A DNA stretch of 7,190 bases from an uncultured Oxalobacteraceae bacterium (GCA_937996605.1 CALKVB010000038.1:1-7190); one strand, 5' to 3'; numbered from the stretch's first letter, positions 1 through 6,652 are shown. Notes: generated from the letters alone by a model not told the origin. Program-made: numbers and translations.

Positions 1-146
1 CAGCCACGGCATCAATTTGGGCATGGTTACTGCTGAATGAGCCAATCACACACGGCATTATTGCCGGCATACTGATCGTGCTCAGTGCGACAGCGATGTC
101 TTTAGGTTTGATTAAGTTACCAAAGCGAACTGAAAAAATCGCGTAA
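1..146 (+). CDS. EamA/DMT-type transporter, C-terminal end only (partial)
   Basis: Reading in frame from base 3 gives 47 codons ending in TAA at 144-146; the rest of the gene lies left of the window. The peptide starts ATASIWAWLLLNEPIT, continues through a hydrophobic stretch (GIIAGILIVLSATAMSLGLI) and ends in a short basic tail (KLPKRTEKIA). An aromatic/Leu-rich helix, an NEP turn, a last glycine-rich helix and a positive cytoplasmic tail are typical of the final two helices of EamA-domain (drug/metabolite transporter superfamily) inner-membrane exporters. The substrate cannot be inferred from this fragment. A strong terminator follows 18 bases after the stop, so this is the end of its transcript. 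Family assignment is moderately sure; any other small multi-helix permease with a similar end is the alternative. Confidence 0.6.
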   Translation, partial: ATASIWAWLLLNEPITHGIIAGILIVLSATAMSLGLIKLPKRTEKIA

Positions 147-164
147 GAATACGGCAGTGAGGAG

Positions 165-187
165 GGAGGCGCATGTCGCCTCCTTTT
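165..187 (+). terminator. Rho-independent terminator of the transporter gene
   Basis: A perfect 7-bp GC-rich stem (GGAGGCG at 165-171, CGCCTCC at 177-183) closes a 5-base loop and is followed directly by TTTT at 184-187. It lies 18 bases after the transporter stop codon on the same strand. This is a textbook intrinsic terminator, and it also limits read-through into the downstream insertion sequence. Confidence 0.85.
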
Positions 188-248
188 AGTATTACTCTTC
201 GCGCTAATTTCAGGGCAATTCAAACTGGCACGCTAAACCATGTGTACC

Positions 249-281
249 GAGCCTGTAAGAAATTCTGTGTAAATGCCACGG
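249..281 (+). repeat. Left terminal inverted repeat of the IS256-family element
   Basis: Starts GAGCCTGTAA and ends CCACGG, and pairs with the right repeat at 1548-1581. The outer 10 bases are identical. Of the outer 27 bases, 23 match, and the inner CCACGG block matches after a one-base indel. It ends 6 bases from the transposase stop codon (288-290). Confidence 0.85.
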
Positions 282-287
282 AACAAA

Positions 288-1517
288 TCAGTGGTCGTAT
301 TTTTGAATACGATCACCAAGCTCAATCATAAAACGATTTAAGGCCATACGCCAATTTTGAATTGGCATTGTCCATTTCTTTGCGGCCTGAGAGATGGCCA
401 GATACACCACTTTCATAGCGGATTCATCACTTGGAAATAACTTTCTTCGCTTGGTCGCCGAACGGATGATACTGTTGAGGGACTCGATCGCATTGGTCGT
501 GTAAATCGCTTTGCGTATTTCTGGTGGGTATTCAAATAGCGTGCGCAGATTGACCCAGTGTGTCGTCCATGACTTGGCAATTTGTGGATATTGCTCGCTC
601 CATTGCTGACTAAAGCGTTCCAACTCGGTCAGTGCTTGGTCTTCAGTTGTGGCTTGATAAATGCGCTTAAGATCAGCAGTAACAGCTTTATAGTCTTTCC
701 ACGATACATACTTCAAGCTGTTGCGCACCATGTGAACAATGCATAGCTGAATGCGGGTTTCTGGATACTCGGCTGCTATCGCCTCAGGAAATCCTTTAAG
801 GCCATCAACACAGGCGATAAGAATGTCCTGCACACCACGGTTTTTGAGTTCTGTTAGCACCGAAAGCCAGAATTTTGCCCCTTCGGTATCTGACATCCAC
901 AAGCCGAGCAGTTCTTTTTTGCCCTCCATATTCACGCCAAGCGCCAAGTAAATGGCCTTGTTGATGACGCGCATATTGTCGCGAATTTTAATAACGATGC
1001 AATCCAAATAGACGATAGGGTAAATGGGGTCAAGTGGACGAGATTGCCATTGTGTGATCTGCTCTAGAACTCGGTCTGTGACCTTGGAAATGAGCGTAGG
1101 CGATACGTCTGCGTCATACATTTCTTTGAAGGTCTGCACAATTTCACGGGTCGATAGCCCCTTGGCGTACAGCGTCAGAATTTGATCGTCCATCGCAGTC
1201 AGGCGCGTTTGCCCTTTGCGTAAGAGCTGCGGTTCGAAGCTACCGTCACGGTCTCGTGGCGTGAGAATTTCTACTTCGCCATGCGTACCTTTGAGGCGTT
1301 TTGAGGTGCTGCCATTACGTGTATTTCCACGCCCTGGCTTACTATCCGAATGCTTCTCGTAACCCAAATGTTCAGTGAGTTCAGCATTTAAAGCTGTTTC
1401 TACAGTGAGCTTGACCAGCTCCCTCGACAGCATATTCAGATCTGCTTCCGTCTTGATGTCCTTAGCAAGCTCTTTTGCTAAAACTTTCAGTTTTTCTCTA
1501 TCCATTAAAATGTCCAT
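288..1517 (-). CDS. IS256-family transposase (mutator type, DDE)
   Basis: A 409-residue transposase that cuts and rejoins the IS ends, acting on DNA in the cytoplasm. The open frame runs back to a TTG at 1565, but that codon lies inside the terminal repeat. ATG at 1517 (MDILMDREKL) is preferred because GAGGAA (1524-1529 on the complement) lies 6 bases upstream. Family landmarks, counted from that ATG: an N-terminal helical region with GRGNTRNG at about 63-70; catalytic Asp172 in VYLDCIVIK; Asp238 in ACVDGLKGFPEA; the C-x2-H motif CIVH at 259-262; and catalytic Glu345 in TTNAIESLNS. The full DDE triad is present and the length is normal for IS256 family (about 400 residues). There is no frameshift or internal stop. 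The N-terminal part LTVETALNAELTEHLGY is also typical of the family. Confidence 0.95.
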   Translation of the reverse strand: MDILMDREKLKVLAKELAKDIKTEADLNMLSRELVKLTVETALNAELTEHLGYEKHSDSKPGRGNTRNGSTSKRLKGTHGEVEILTPRDRDGSFEPQLLRKGQTRLTAMDDQILTLYAKGLSTREIVQTFKEMYDADVSPTLISKVTDRVLEQITQWQSRPLDPIYPIVYLDCIVIKIRDNMRVINKAIYLALGVNMEGKKELLGLWMSDTEGAKFWLSVLTELKNRGVQDILIACVDGLKGFPEAIAAEYPETRIQLCIVHMVRNSLKYVSWKDYKAVTADLKRIYQATTEDQALTELERFSQQWSEQYPQIAKSWTTHWVNLRTLFEYPPEIRKAIYTTNAIESLNSIIRSATKRRKLFPSDESAMKVVYLAISQAAKKWTMPIQNWRMALNRFMIELGDRIQKYDH

Positions 1518-1523
1518 CGGTAA

Positions 1524-1529
1524 TTCCTC
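1524..1529 (-). promoter_or_regulatory. Ribosome binding site that decides the transposase start
   Basis: On the minus strand GAGGAA is followed by six bases and ATG at 1517. This supports that ATG over the upstream TTG at 1565 (inside the inverted repeat) and over the ATG at 1505, four codons downstream. Confidence 0.7.
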
Positions 1530-1547
1530 GTGCGAAAGGTTAATAGA

Positions 1548-1581
1548 CCGTGGACATTTACACAAATTTATTTACAGGCTC
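1548..1581 (-). repeat. Right terminal inverted repeat of the IS256-family element
   Basis: Reverse-complementary to the left repeat; read inward it begins GAGCCTGTAA and ends CCACGG. It lies 30 bases upstream of the likely transposase start. It contains two outward-facing TTTACA hexamers (1557-1562 and 1571-1576), each 5/6 to a sigma-70 -35 box and pointing toward the amidohydrolase gene. No good -10 box sits at the right distance from either. Confidence 0.85.
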
Positions 1582-1619
1582 GATCGCTGCAATGATCGCT
1601 GCAACTGATCACTGCAACT
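1582..1619 (+). repeat. Three tandem 12-13 bp repeats next to the IS right end
   Basis: Unit 1 is GATCGCTGCAAT (1582-1593), unit 2 GATCGCTGCAACT (1594-1606) and unit 3 GATCACTGCAACT (1607-1619). The array starts at the very first base outside the IS. It could be a small array of regulator binding sites, a slippage product, or a pre-existing repeat at which the IS junction formed. Three units without long spacers are not a CRISPR array. Confidence 0.75.
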
Positions 1620-1646
1620 TAGTTCGAATTGGGTGGTCGAACTTAG
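1618..1646 (+). repeat. Inverted repeat upstream of the amidohydrolase (possible operator or hairpin)
   Basis: Arms CTTAGTTCGA (1618-1627) and TCGAACTTAG (1637-1646) pair at 9 of 10 positions around a 9-base spacer. The inner AGTTCGA/TCGAACT core is perfect. It lies about 110 bases before the chosen start of the amidohydrolase. There is no T-run after it, so it is not an intrinsic terminator. An operator for a dimeric repressor is the simplest guess, but nothing in the window encodes such a regulator. Confidence 0.5.
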
Positions 1647-1668
1647 CTGTCGCATGCATACCACCGTG

Positions 1669-1698
1669 TCATCAATGCATGAAGATGTCCTGTATAGT
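1669..1698 (+). promoter_or_regulatory. Weak candidate sigma-70 promoter for the amidohydrolase/DUF885 pair
   Basis: TATAGT at 1693-1698 matches the -10 consensus at 5 of 6 positions. A poor -35 candidate, TCATCA (1669-1674), lies 18 bases upstream. If used, it would give a leader of about 50 bases before ATG 1759 and would place the inverted repeat at 1618-1646 just upstream of the -35. This is pattern matching only. Confidence 0.3.
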
Positions 1699-1758
1699 CT
1701 GCGCCAAGGTGTTGAATCTCTTTGCTTTGAATTTCATCGCTTCTCTCGACCTCAGTTC

Positions 1759-3111
1759 ATGACAAAAACTAACTCAATAATGAATTCTGCCTTTATGCCT
1801 CCGATCTTTTCTAAACATTTTTCTACATTCTGTATTGCAGCAATGTTAATAACTGCAAGTGTTTCGCCAACACTTGTGTACGCACAAAGCTCACAAGTCG
1901 ATAAAGATACGATGACCCTGTTGATACCTGACCGCGTATTTGATGGTCATGTCATGCATAGCGATTGGGTGGTAGTGGTGAAAGGAAATAAGATCGCGAT
2001 GGCAGGCCCGCAGCGCATGAAATTGCCGGAATCGACGAAAGTCATCGAGATGAAAGGGGTGACCTTGATGCCTGGCTTGATTGAAGGGCATTCGCATTTG
2101 TTTTTGCATCCCTACAATGAGGTTTCTTGGGATGATCAAGTGCTCAAAGAGACGCGTACAGAGCGCACTTTGCGTGCAGGTTTGCATGCTAAAGCAACGC
2201 TGATGGCAGGTTTTACCACCGTCAGAGATTTAGGTACTGAAGGTGCATCCTATGATGACTTTGGTCTAAAACGCTCGATTGAAAAGGGGATTATTCCCGG
2301 TCCGCGTATGATTATCGCCAGCAAGGCACTGGTGGCAAAAGGTGCCTATGGCCCGAAAAGTCAAAATCCTGATCTCGATTTGCCACAGGGCGCAGCAGAA
2401 GTCTCAGGCTTAGAGCAGATTAGCCAAGAAGTTCGCACACAAATCAGTAAAGGTGCTGATGTGATTAAAGTGTATGCCGACTATCGCGCGGGTCGTGATG
2501 GCGAGGCAGCGCCTATCTTTAGTAAAGAAGAGATGGCACTGATGGCGCAAATCGCCAATAGTGGTCGACGCCAATTGGTCGCCCATGCTTCTACGCCAGA
2601 AGGAATGATGCGTGCGATTGAAGCCGGGGTGTCGTCGATTGAACATGGTGATGGTGGCACTGAAGCGGTGTTTAAACGGATGAAAGAAAAAGGCGTCACA
2701 TTATGTCCAACGCTAGCGGCTGGCGATGCGATTGAGCAGTATCGTGGATGGAAAAAAGCTGTCGATCCTGAGCCAGTACGTATTTTAGCCAAACGTGCTT
2801 CCTTTAGTTTGGCATTGAAGGCTGGCGTGAATATCTGCATGGGTGGTGATGTTGGTGTCTATGCCCACGGCGACAATGCACGCGAAATGGAATTGATGGT
2901 CGAGTATGGTATGCCAACAATCGATGTCCTTCGTGCGGCAACCTCAGGCAACGCTAAGTCGTTTGACTATGCTGATCGAATAGGCAGTGTGAAAGTCGAT
3001 ATGTTGGCAGATTTACTTGCCGTTGAAGGTGACCCAACAAAAGATATCCGTGATCTACGAAGAGTGAAATGGGTGATGAAAGACGGTGTGATCTATCGTA
3101 GCTTCAAATAA
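1759..3111 (+). CDS. Exported metal-dependent amidohydrolase (imidazolonepropionase / Xaa-Pro dipeptidase-like)
   Basis: A 450-residue amidohydrolase-superfamily enzyme, predicted to hydrolyse an amide, peptide or cyclic imide bond outside the cytoplasm. Counted from ATG 1759: a signal peptide with a hydrophobic core (FCIAAMLITASV) and a likely cut after VYA at residue 42; a beta-sandwich entry strand (VVVVKGNKIAMAG, about 71-83); metal ligands His111 and His113 in EGHSHLF; the likely carboxylated bridging Lys237 in ADVIKVYADY; His276 in LVAHAST; His296 in SSIEHGDG; and catalytic Asp364 in GGDVGVYAHGDNARE. The full metal set suggests an active enzyme, probably binuclear. The D-V-G-V-x-x-H-G-x-N-A-R-E stretch is characteristic of the Xaa-Pro dipeptidase/imidazolonepropionase-like branch. 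The substrate is not determined. The start is uncertain: no clear Shine-Dalgarno precedes ATG 1759, 1780 or 1795, and the frame stays open back to 1633. Starts at 1780 or 1795 would give a more usual signal length of 30-35 residues. The DUF885 gene follows 51 bases later without a terminator. Confidence 0.88.
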   Translation: MTKTNSIMNSAFMPPIFSKHFSTFCIAAMLITASVSPTLVYAQSSQVDKDTMTLLIPDRVFDGHVMHSDWVVVVKGNKIAMAGPQRMKLPESTKVIEMKGVTLMPGLIEGHSHLFLHPYNEVSWDDQVLKETRTERTLRAGLHAKATLMAGFTTVRDLGTEGASYDDFGLKRSIEKGIIPGPRMIIASKALVAKGAYGPKSQNPDLDLPQGAAEVSGLEQISQEVRTQISKGADVIKVYADYRAGRDGEAAPIFSKEEMALMAQIANSGRRQLVAHASTPEGMMRAIEAGVSSIEHGDGGTEAVFKRMKEKGVTLCPTLAAGDAIEQYRGWKKAVDPEPVRILAKRASFSLALKAGVNICMGGDVGVYAHGDNAREMELMVEYGMPTIDVLRAATSGNAKSFDYADRIGSVKVDMLADLLAVEGDPTKDIRDLRRVKWVMKDGVIYRSFK

Positions 3112-3151
3112 GAAATATCCTATCAACGATTGAAAACTAAGAATTGAAAAA

Positions 3152-3157
3152 AGGTGA
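3152..3157 (+). promoter_or_regulatory. Ribosome binding site that decides the DUF885 start
   Basis: AGGTGA is complementary to the TCACCT of the 16S rRNA 3' tail and lies five bases before ATG 3163. The upstream in-frame GTG at 3154 overlaps this site, so it is unlikely to be the start. Confidence 0.75.
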
Positions 3158-3162
3158 GAGTG

Positions 3163-4833
3163 ATGAAAAAGAGTTTGATTGTACTGGCGGTGCTATCGCT
3201 ATCGTCGCTATCTTCAACGAAAGGATATGCGATTGAGGTTTCGAGTACGCTGTTGGCGGCGGAGTCTTCGGTATCAAAACATGCCGACTCGTCTTACGCT
3301 GATTTGGTGAATCTTTTCTCAGAATGGCGAAATTTCGAACGCCCAGGTTTGAAAGATGGCGCACCCGATTACAGCAAGGCTACCCGACTCTCAGCAGGAC
3401 CGAAATTCAAGCAATTGCAGGCGCGCCTATTAGCCATGAATATTCAAAACTGGCCGATGTCTCAACAGATCGATTGGAAAATAATTCGCGCAGAAATGAA
3501 TGGCTATGATTTCAATCAGCGTGTTTTGCAACCATGGGTACGGGACCCAGCCTTTTACCAAAGTATTTATACTGAGGCCTCCGATACGCCAGCGCGTGAA
3601 GGCCCCACCAACCATGCCACTGTCGAAGTGTGGCGTTACCAATTTCCATTGAGTTCGCTTGATCAAGAAAAGTTAGCCAGAGAAATTGCTGTGATTCCAC
3701 CTTTATTAAAACAAGCCAAGGTGAATCTCACGGGTGATGCGCGAGACTTGTGGATTGCAGGTACGAGTACGATGGAACAGCAAGTGGTCGAGCTACAAGA
3801 GTTGCAAACAAAAATCGGGGCGAATGCCTCGACGACGCTGCAGCTTGCCATCAAATCCGCGCTCGACTCCACCAGTGATTTTGTGGTGTGGTTACATGAA
3901 AAGTCAGCGTCGAAGCGAGGACCATCAGGTATAGGCAAAGAGAACTACACCTGGTATCAGCAAAATGTGCACATGGTGCCGATGACTTGGCAGCAAGAAG
4001 TTGATCTCTTACAACGTGAGCTTGATCGTGCTTGGGCTAATCTCAAACTTGAAGAGCAGCGCAATAAGGCACTGCCACCAATGACAGCGGCTGCAACACC
4101 TGAGGAGTTTAATGCTAGGGCGAACGCGGCGGCGACAAAACTGATGCGTTTCTTAGTGCAAAAAGATGTGATGCCTGTCAAGCCCAATATGGAGCCTGCG
4201 ATACGCGAACATTTGCAAAGTTTTGTGCCAGAAGAGAAGCGCAATTTCTTTAGCATTACTTTGCATTACGATCCACTGGCCTTGTACTGCCATTGGTATC
4301 ATTGGTTTGATTTAGCGCAAATGCGTGATGAACCGCATGCCAGTATGATTCGTCGTACTCCCTTACTTTATAATCTGTGGGATAACCGGAACGAAGGCGT
4401 CGCGACTGGGGTTGAAGAGATGTTTATGCATATGGGCCTACACGATGATAGTCCGCGCTCTCGCGAGCTGGTGTGGATCTTGTTGGCGCAAAGGGCCGCA
4501 CGTGGTTTAGGTTCATTGTATGCGCACGCCAATATCAAAAATATGGAAGAAGCAAGTCGCGTTCATCTCGATTGGACACCGCGCAATTGGATGCGAAGAG
4601 AGCCGCATTTGCTTAAATTCGAACAACATCTGTATTTGCGACAACCAGGTTATGGCACGAGTTATGTGGTCGGTAAATACCTGATCGAGAAACTGATGGC
4701 GCAAAGAGCCAAGCAATTTGAATTAGCGGGAAAAGAGTTTCGTATGCGAGACTTTTTTAGAGATTTTAATGAGCACGGCAATATTCCGCTTAGTTTGACG
4801 GCGGAACAAATCTTGGCGACACCGATACAGTAA
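3163..4833 (+). CDS. Exported DUF885-family protein
   Basis: A 556-residue protein beginning MKKSLIVLAVLSLSSLSS, with a signal peptide cut probably after GYA at residue 23, so periplasmic or secreted. DUF885-like features, counted from ATG 3163: an N-terminal helical region with YADLVNLFSEW (about 45-55); GIGKENYTWYQQNVHMVPMTWQQ (about 256-278), matching the family's G-x-E-x-Y motif; RNEGVATGVEE (about 409-419), the EG(W)A..-EE segment with Glu411; and QPGYGTSYVVGK (about 494-505), a strong family hallmark. DUF885 proteins are usually seen as predicted metallopeptidase-like enzymes with an HExxPGH-like motif before the EG(W)A block. Here that place reads CHWYHWFDLAQMRDEPH (His377, His380, Glu390, His392), so the usual motif is absent or recast. 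It may be a subfamily with different chemistry or an inactive member. It is probably co-transcribed with the amidohydrolase. Function unknown. Confidence 0.8.
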   Translation: MKKSLIVLAVLSLSSLSSTKGYAIEVSSTLLAAESSVSKHADSSYADLVNLFSEWRNFERPGLKDGAPDYSKATRLSAGPKFKQLQARLLAMNIQNWPMSQQIDWKIIRAEMNGYDFNQRVLQPWVRDPAFYQSIYTEASDTPAREGPTNHATVEVWRYQFPLSSLDQEKLAREIAVIPPLLKQAKVNLTGDARDLWIAGTSTMEQQVVELQELQTKIGANASTTLQLAIKSALDSTSDFVVWLHEKSASKRGPSGIGKENYTWYQQNVHMVPMTWQQEVDLLQRELDRAWANLKLEEQRNKALPPMTAAATPEEFNARANAAATKLMRFLVQKDVMPVKPNMEPAIREHLQSFVPEEKRNFFSITLHYDPLALYCHWYHWFDLAQMRDEPHASMIRRTPLLYNLWDNRNEGVATGVEEMFMHMGLHDDSPRSRELVWILLAQRAARGLGSLYAHANIKNMEEASRVHLDWTPRNWMRREPHLLKFEQHLYLRQPGYGTSYVVGKYLIEKLMAQRAKQFELAGKEFRMRDFFRDFNEHGNIPLSLTAEQILATPIQ

Positions 4834-4846
4834 ATGTATTTTTTTG

Positions 4847-4881
4847 TGCCGTGGCGCTGCTCACAAGGAAGTGCCATGGCA
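4847..4881 (+). repeat. Inverted repeat in the DUF885-fhs spacer
   Basis: TGCCGTGGC (4847-4855) and GCCATGGCA (4873-4881) form a 9-bp stem with one G-U pair and a 17-base loop. The seven Ts (4839-4845) lie before the stem, not after it, so it does not fit an intrinsic terminator on the plus strand, and no T-run lies on the other side for the minus strand. It could be a processing or stabilising hairpin between the pair and fhs. Confidence 0.45.
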
Positions 4882-4903
4882 GGATTTCGATCGATAATCA
4901 AAC

Positions 4904-4916
4904 CTTACTCAGTAAG
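4904..4916 (+). promoter_or_regulatory. 13-bp perfect dyad upstream of fhs (possible operator)
   Basis: CTTACT and AGTAAG flank a single central C, forming a perfect palindrome that ends 34 bases before the fhs start codon. A GATAAT hexamer (4893-4898), 5/6 to a -10 box, lies just upstream but has no good -35 partner. The regulator, if any, is unknown. Confidence 0.3.
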
Positions 4917-4940
4917 ATCCAATACTTAACATCATCACTT

Positions 4941-4946
4941 AGGAAG
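4941..4946 (+). promoter_or_regulatory. Ribosome binding site of fhs
   Basis: AGGAAG ends four bases before ATG 4951 (AGGA core at six bases). It fixes the fhs start, and the resulting protein begins where family members do. Confidence 0.75.
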
Positions 4947-4950
4947 AAAT

Positions 4951-6636
4951 ATGACTTCGACTATCGTCAAAAGCGATTTAGAAATTGCACAGGCTGCAAA
5001 ACTCAAACATATTAACGACATTGCGAATCGCCTCGGTGTCGACGTTGATGATCTCGAACACTATGGTAAATACAAGGCAAAGTTGCCCTTGCATTTGATT
5101 GATCCAGAAAAAGTAAAAAAGAATAAATTGGTCTTGGTGACAGCAATTACACCTACCCCTCCTGGTGAGGGTAAAACCACGACGTCGATAGGATTGACCG
5201 AAGGTCTGAACCGTATAGGAAAGAAAGCGACCGTGGTACTGCGTGAACCATCATTAGGTCCCGTATTTGGTATCAAGGGCGGTGCTGCGGGTGGTGGTTA
5301 TTCGCAAGTGGTGCCGATGGAAGATATTAATCTGCATTTTACCGGCGACTTTTCGGCAATCGAAAAAGCGAATAATTTATTGGCGGCTTTGATCGATAAT
5401 AATATTTATTTCCAAAAAGAGAGCTTAGGTATCGATCCGCGCACCGTGAAATGGAAACGCGTGATGGATATGAATGACCGTTCCTTGCGTAGCATCATTA
5501 CTGGCTTGGGCGGTCGTCCTGGCGGTAACCCTCGTGAAGCGGGTTTCAATATTACTGCGGCCTCTGAGATTATGGCGATCTTGTGTCTTGCTGAATCCTT
5601 CCAAGATTTGAAAACCAAGCTCGGCAACATTTATGTCGGCGACACCTACGATAATAAACCTATCTACTGCCGCGATCTGAAAGCACAAGGCGCGATGGCG
5701 GCTTTGTTGAAAGATGCGATCAAGCCAAATCTGGTACAAACCTTAGAAGGTAATCCAGCGATTATCCACGGCGGTCCTTTCGCGAATATTGCGCAAGGCA
5801 CTAATTCGGTATTGGCGACCAAACTTGGCTTGTCTTTATCAGATTATGTGGTGACCGAAGCAGGCTTTGGCGCCGATTTAGGTGCAGAAAAATTCCTCGA
5901 TATTAAGTGCGGCTATTCAGGTTTGAGTCCGTCCGCAGTCGTCATCGTCGCTACTGTTAGAGCGCTGAAATACCACGGTGGCCAAGATCTCAAATCTTTA
6001 ACAACACCGAATCTCGATGCACTCAAAGCAGGATTTGCGAATCTTGAAAAACACTTAGAAAACATCGCGCAATTTGGTTTGCCAGCGGTGGTGTCGATTA
6101 ATCGCTTTAGCAGTGATAGTGACGAAGAACTCTCTTTCTTAAGACAAGCGTGTGAAGCACGTGGTGCTAAGGTAGCTTTGTCAGAGGGTTGGGCAAAAGG
6201 TGGCGCGGGTACGACTGATTTAGCGCAGGCTGTGGTTGATACCATAGAAAACTTCAGCGGTCGTTATACCCCAATTTACGATTGGAATAGTGATATCAAA
6301 ACTAAGGTAGAGACAGTCGCAAAAAAAATCTATGGTGCAGGATCGGTAGTATTTCAAGCGAAAGCTTTGGCGGATATTAAGCACATCGAAGGTCTAGGTT
6401 TGGGACATTTACCTATTTGTATCGCTAAAACGCAAAAGTCTTTCTCCGACAATGAAGCGCTAATTGGTCGTCCAAGTGGTTTTGAACTTACCGTGCGCGA
6501 ATTTGAAATCGCAGCGGGGGCTGGATTCTTGGTGCCGATTACTGGTGCAATCATGCGCTTGCCGGGCTTACCTGCGGTGCCTGCAGCCTTGCACATTGAT
6601 ATTGATGATGAAGGTGTGATTAGCGGTTTGTCTTAA
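4951..6636 (+). CDS. fhs: Formate-tetrahydrofolate ligase (10-formyl-THF synthetase)
   Basis: A 561-residue cytoplasmic enzyme that joins formate to tetrahydrofolate with ATP, giving 10-formyl-THF for purine, fMet-tRNA and one-carbon metabolism. The family works as a homotetramer. Visible landmarks: the nucleotide-binding loop TPTPPGEGKTTT (about residues 67-78); the first family signature GIKGGAAGGGY (107-117), followed by VVPMEDINLHFTGDFSAI; GLGGRPGGNPREAGFNITAASEIMAI (about 185-210); GPFANIAQGTNS (275-286); VTEAGFGADLGAEKF (301-315); and the second signature VATVRALKYHGG (333-344). Length is normal for monofunctional bacterial enzymes (about 555-560), and there is no break or fused domain. 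A 117-base spacer and its own ribosome binding site separate it from the DUF885 gene, and a hairpin terminator follows 16 bases after its stop. It is therefore probably its own unit, though read-through from the upstream pair is possible. Confidence 0.98.
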   Translation: MTSTIVKSDLEIAQAAKLKHINDIANRLGVDVDDLEHYGKYKAKLPLHLIDPEKVKKNKLVLVTAITPTPPGEGKTTTSIGLTEGLNRIGKKATVVLREPSLGPVFGIKGGAAGGGYSQVVPMEDINLHFTGDFSAIEKANNLLAALIDNNIYFQKESLGIDPRTVKWKRVMDMNDRSLRSIITGLGGRPGGNPREAGFNITAASEIMAILCLAESFQDLKTKLGNIYVGDTYDNKPIYCRDLKAQGAMAALLKDAIKPNLVQTLEGNPAIIHGGPFANIAQGTNSVLATKLGLSLSDYVVTEAGFGADLGAEKFLDIKCGYSGLSPSAVVIVATVRALKYHGGQDLKSLTTPNLDALKAGFANLEKHLENIAQFGLPAVVSINRFSSDSDEELSFLRQACEARGAKVALSEGWAKGGAGTTDLAQAVVDTIENFSGRYTPIYDWNSDIKTKVETVAKKIYGAGSVVFQAKALADIKHIEGLGLGHLPICIAKTQKSFSDNEALIGRPSGFELTVREFEIAAGAGFLVPITGAIMRLPGLPAVPAALHIDIDDEGVISGLS

Positions 6637-6652
6637 ATCGCTTGACCGCCAG

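Larger units (their letters stand above)
249..1581 (-). mobile_element. IS256-family insertion sequence, complete
   Basis: This 1333-bp element is bounded by imperfect terminal inverted repeats, both with GAGCCTGTAA as the outermost ten bases reading inward. It encodes one full-length IS256-type transposase on the minus strand. Length, repeat size and single-ORF structure all match the IS256 family. IS256 elements normally make an 8-9 bp target duplication. The bases outside the left end (ATGTGTACC) and the right end (GATCGCTGC) do not match, so no duplication is visible. This suggests deletion or recombination next to the element, or decay of the flank. The transposase and both ends look intact, so the element may still be mobile. 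The exact IS name needs a search of an IS database. Confidence 0.9.

Noticed and set aside
1518..1565. Longer transposase starting at TTG 1565
   Set aside because: The codon lies inside the terminal inverted repeat, while ATG 1517 has a well-placed GAGGAA.
1582..1619. Tandem repeats as a CRISPR array
   Set aside because: Units are only 12-13 bp, directly adjacent with no spacers, and there are no cas genes in the window.
1633..1758. N-terminal extension of the amidohydrolase back to ATG 1633
   Set aside because: It would put 42 unrelated residues in front of what is clearly a signal peptide and would overlap the inverted repeat; no ribosome binding site supports it.
4839..4881. Hairpin after the DUF885 gene as an intrinsic terminator
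   Set aside because: The T-run precedes the stem on the plus strand and becomes an A-run on the minus strand, so neither orientation fits.
5425..5739. Minus-strand 104-codon open frame inside fhs
   Set aside because: It lies wholly within the fhs coding sequence, whose motifs are unmistakable; it is an antisense shadow with no start signal.
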